NCBI GenBank assembly: GCA_011523195.1
Contig: WTHH01000332.1
Coordinates: 1 to 13,887, forward strand
DNA from: Verrucomicrobiales bacterium
GTDB taxonomy: Bacteria > Verrucomicrobiota > Verrucomicrobiia > Limisphaerales > UBA1096
DNA length: 13,887 bases
Direction of reading: 5' to 3'
The notes under the pieces: model-generated
Databases searched by the model: none
The model's input: the letters and a program-made list of their open reading frames with translations, nothing else
Told to the model about the DNA's origin: nothing
Part shown: one piece after another, positions 13,283 to 13,887 of the stretch
Layout: the number at the start of each line of letters is the position of its first letter
How positions within the stretch are numbered: the first letter of the stretch is position 1
Made by a program: the position numbers and the translations under genes

Positions 13283-13367
13283 TGGTGGTAGGAGCAGGAC
13301 TCGAACCTGCGAAGGCATAGCCAGCTGATTTACAGTCAGCCCCGTTTGACCACTTCGGTATCCTACC
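13283..13367 (-). tRNA. tRNA-Tyr (anticodon GTA)
   Basis: An 85-base type II tRNA. The acceptor stem pairs GGTAGGA (13367-13361) with TCCTACC (13293-13287), followed by discriminator A and a genome-encoded CCA (13285-13283). The anticodon GTA is at 13333-13331 in the loop CTGTAAA, with stem TGACT/AATCA-type pairing around it. The long variable arm (GCTATGCCTTCGC region) and the T-loop GGTTCGAGTCC are both present. It delivers tyrosine to UAC and UAU codons. It stands alone between ffh and the transketolase-like gene, on the opposite strand. Confidence 0.95.
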
Positions 13368-13386
13368 TCCCCTGAAGGGGGCGCGG

Positions 13387-13415
13387 ATTACGCCAAATTG
13401 TGACGCGCTTGTCAA
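13387..13415 (-). promoter_or_regulatory. Sigma70-type promoter of tRNA-Tyr
   Basis: On the minus strand TTGACA (13415-13410) is a perfect -35 box; 17 bases later CGTAAT (13392-13387) is a four-of-six -10 box. The predicted start is near 13380, about 12 bases before the mature tRNA. A GC-rich CCCC-TGAA-GGGG element (13369-13380) fills the leader. Confidence 0.6.
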
Positions 13416-13445
13416 ACCCCCAATCCGAACTTATCGTCTGCGCCC

Positions 13446-13887
13446 ATGTTTGACGCACTCAGCGAAAAACTTCAGAAAACTTTCAAGAACCTGCGTGGTC
13501 TCGGGAAGATCTCCGAGAGCAATGTCGCCGAGTCGTTGCGCGAGGTACGTATGGCGCTGCTCGACGCCGATGTCAACTTCAAGGTCGCCAAGCAATTCAT
13601 CGCCCGCGTCAAGGAAAAGGCTCTCGGCGAGGAGGTCATTGCCAGCATTCAGCCGGGCCAGCAGATCGTCAAAATCATTAACGACGAACTGGTCGGCCTG
13701 CTAGGCGCGGAGCGGAGCGAATTGGATTTGCCCCGGGGCTTTGCCCAGCCGCTCGCCATGATGATGTGCGGCCTGCACGGCGCCGGTAAAACCACCTCCA
13801 GCGGCAAACTAGCACGACTCCTCGCGGCCGAAGACCGCAAGCCGCTGCTCGTCGGTGCCGACGTCTATCGACCGGCCGCCATGGATC
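13446..13887 (+). CDS. ffh: Signal recognition particle protein Ffh (SRP54), N-terminal part
   Basis: The GTPase of the signal recognition particle, which binds signal peptides of nascent membrane and exported proteins and delivers ribosomes to FtsY. The first 147 residues are visible; the window ends in codon 148. The N-terminal four-helix domain (MFDALSEKLQKTFKNLRG through ADVNFKVAKQF to about 95) is typical, and the ATG at 13446 gives the usual family start. The G1 P-loop is GLHGAGKTTSSGKLA (109-123), with His and Ala where many Ffh proteins have GLQGSGKTT, and the G2-region motif DVYRPAA follows at 139-145. The M domain lies outside the window. No Shine-Dalgarno is visible (CTGCGCCC before the ATG). 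It is divergent from tRNA-Tyr, whose promoter occupies the shared spacer. Confidence 0.97.
   Translation, partial: MFDALSEKLQKTFKNLRGLGKISESNVAESLREVRMALLDADVNFKVAKQFIARVKEKALGEEVIASIQPGQQIVKIINDELVGLLGAERSELDLPRGFAQPLAMMMCGLHGAGKTTSSGKLARLLAAEDRKPLLVGADVYRPAAMD

Overview
The window most likely comes from a PVC-superphylum bacterium, probably Verrucomicrobiota. This is inferred from content: secreted formylglycine-type sulfatases, a phytanoyl-CoA dioxygenase-like enzyme, a BNR/Asp-box protein, a DUF5916 outer-membrane barrel and a NamZ/DUF1343 protein, in moderately GC-rich DNA with few clear Shine-Dalgarno sequences. Exact taxonomy cannot be proven from this sequence alone.

Layout. Positions 1-4200 are read on the minus strand. 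A small conserved protein (3964-4200) ends in its own intrinsic terminator (3925-3948). Then comes a tightly packed set of four genes: PhyH-like dioxygenase, sialidase-fold protein, SGSH-like sulfatase and iduronate-2-sulfatase-like protein (cut by the left edge). The gaps between them are 3, -1 and 4 nt, so they are almost certainly one operon, probably for desulfating and processing sulfated or acidic glycans outside the cytoplasm. From 4348 to 13159 everything is on the plus strand: glutamine-dependent NAD+ synthase, DUF5916 barrel, 1-Cys peroxiredoxin with a good terminator, a DUF971 zinc-binding protein, a NamZ-like muramidase, and a two-module transketolase-like ThDP enzyme behind a structured leader. 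A type II tRNA-Tyr(GTA) with encoded CCA lies on the minus strand at 13283-13367, with its own promoter and terminator. The window ends inside ffh (SRP54).

The plus-strand genes are mostly unrelated housekeeping and envelope functions rather than a single pathway. DUF971 and namZ are close enough to be co-transcribed.

The most striking thing is not a gene. The 8-mer palindrome TTGGCCAA, usually extended to CGCTTGGCCAAGCG and often doubled as TTGGCCAAGCGCTTGGCCAA, occurs at least 14 times. Chance would give about 0.2. Copies sit within about 30 nt after the stop codons of five of the six complete plus-strand genes, inside an intrinsic terminator, in the divergent intergenic region, and inside coding sequence. 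In the coding sequence of both sulfatases it writes LGQA into the signal peptides. It resembles a highly iterated palindrome or REP-type element.

No gene-free stretch exceeds 300 bases. The largest spacers (4201-4347, 5980-6131, 8337-8496, 10794-10906, 13160-13282) hold palindromes, terminators, weak promoter-like boxes and the structured leader. No CRISPR, insertion sequence, prophage or rRNA is visible.
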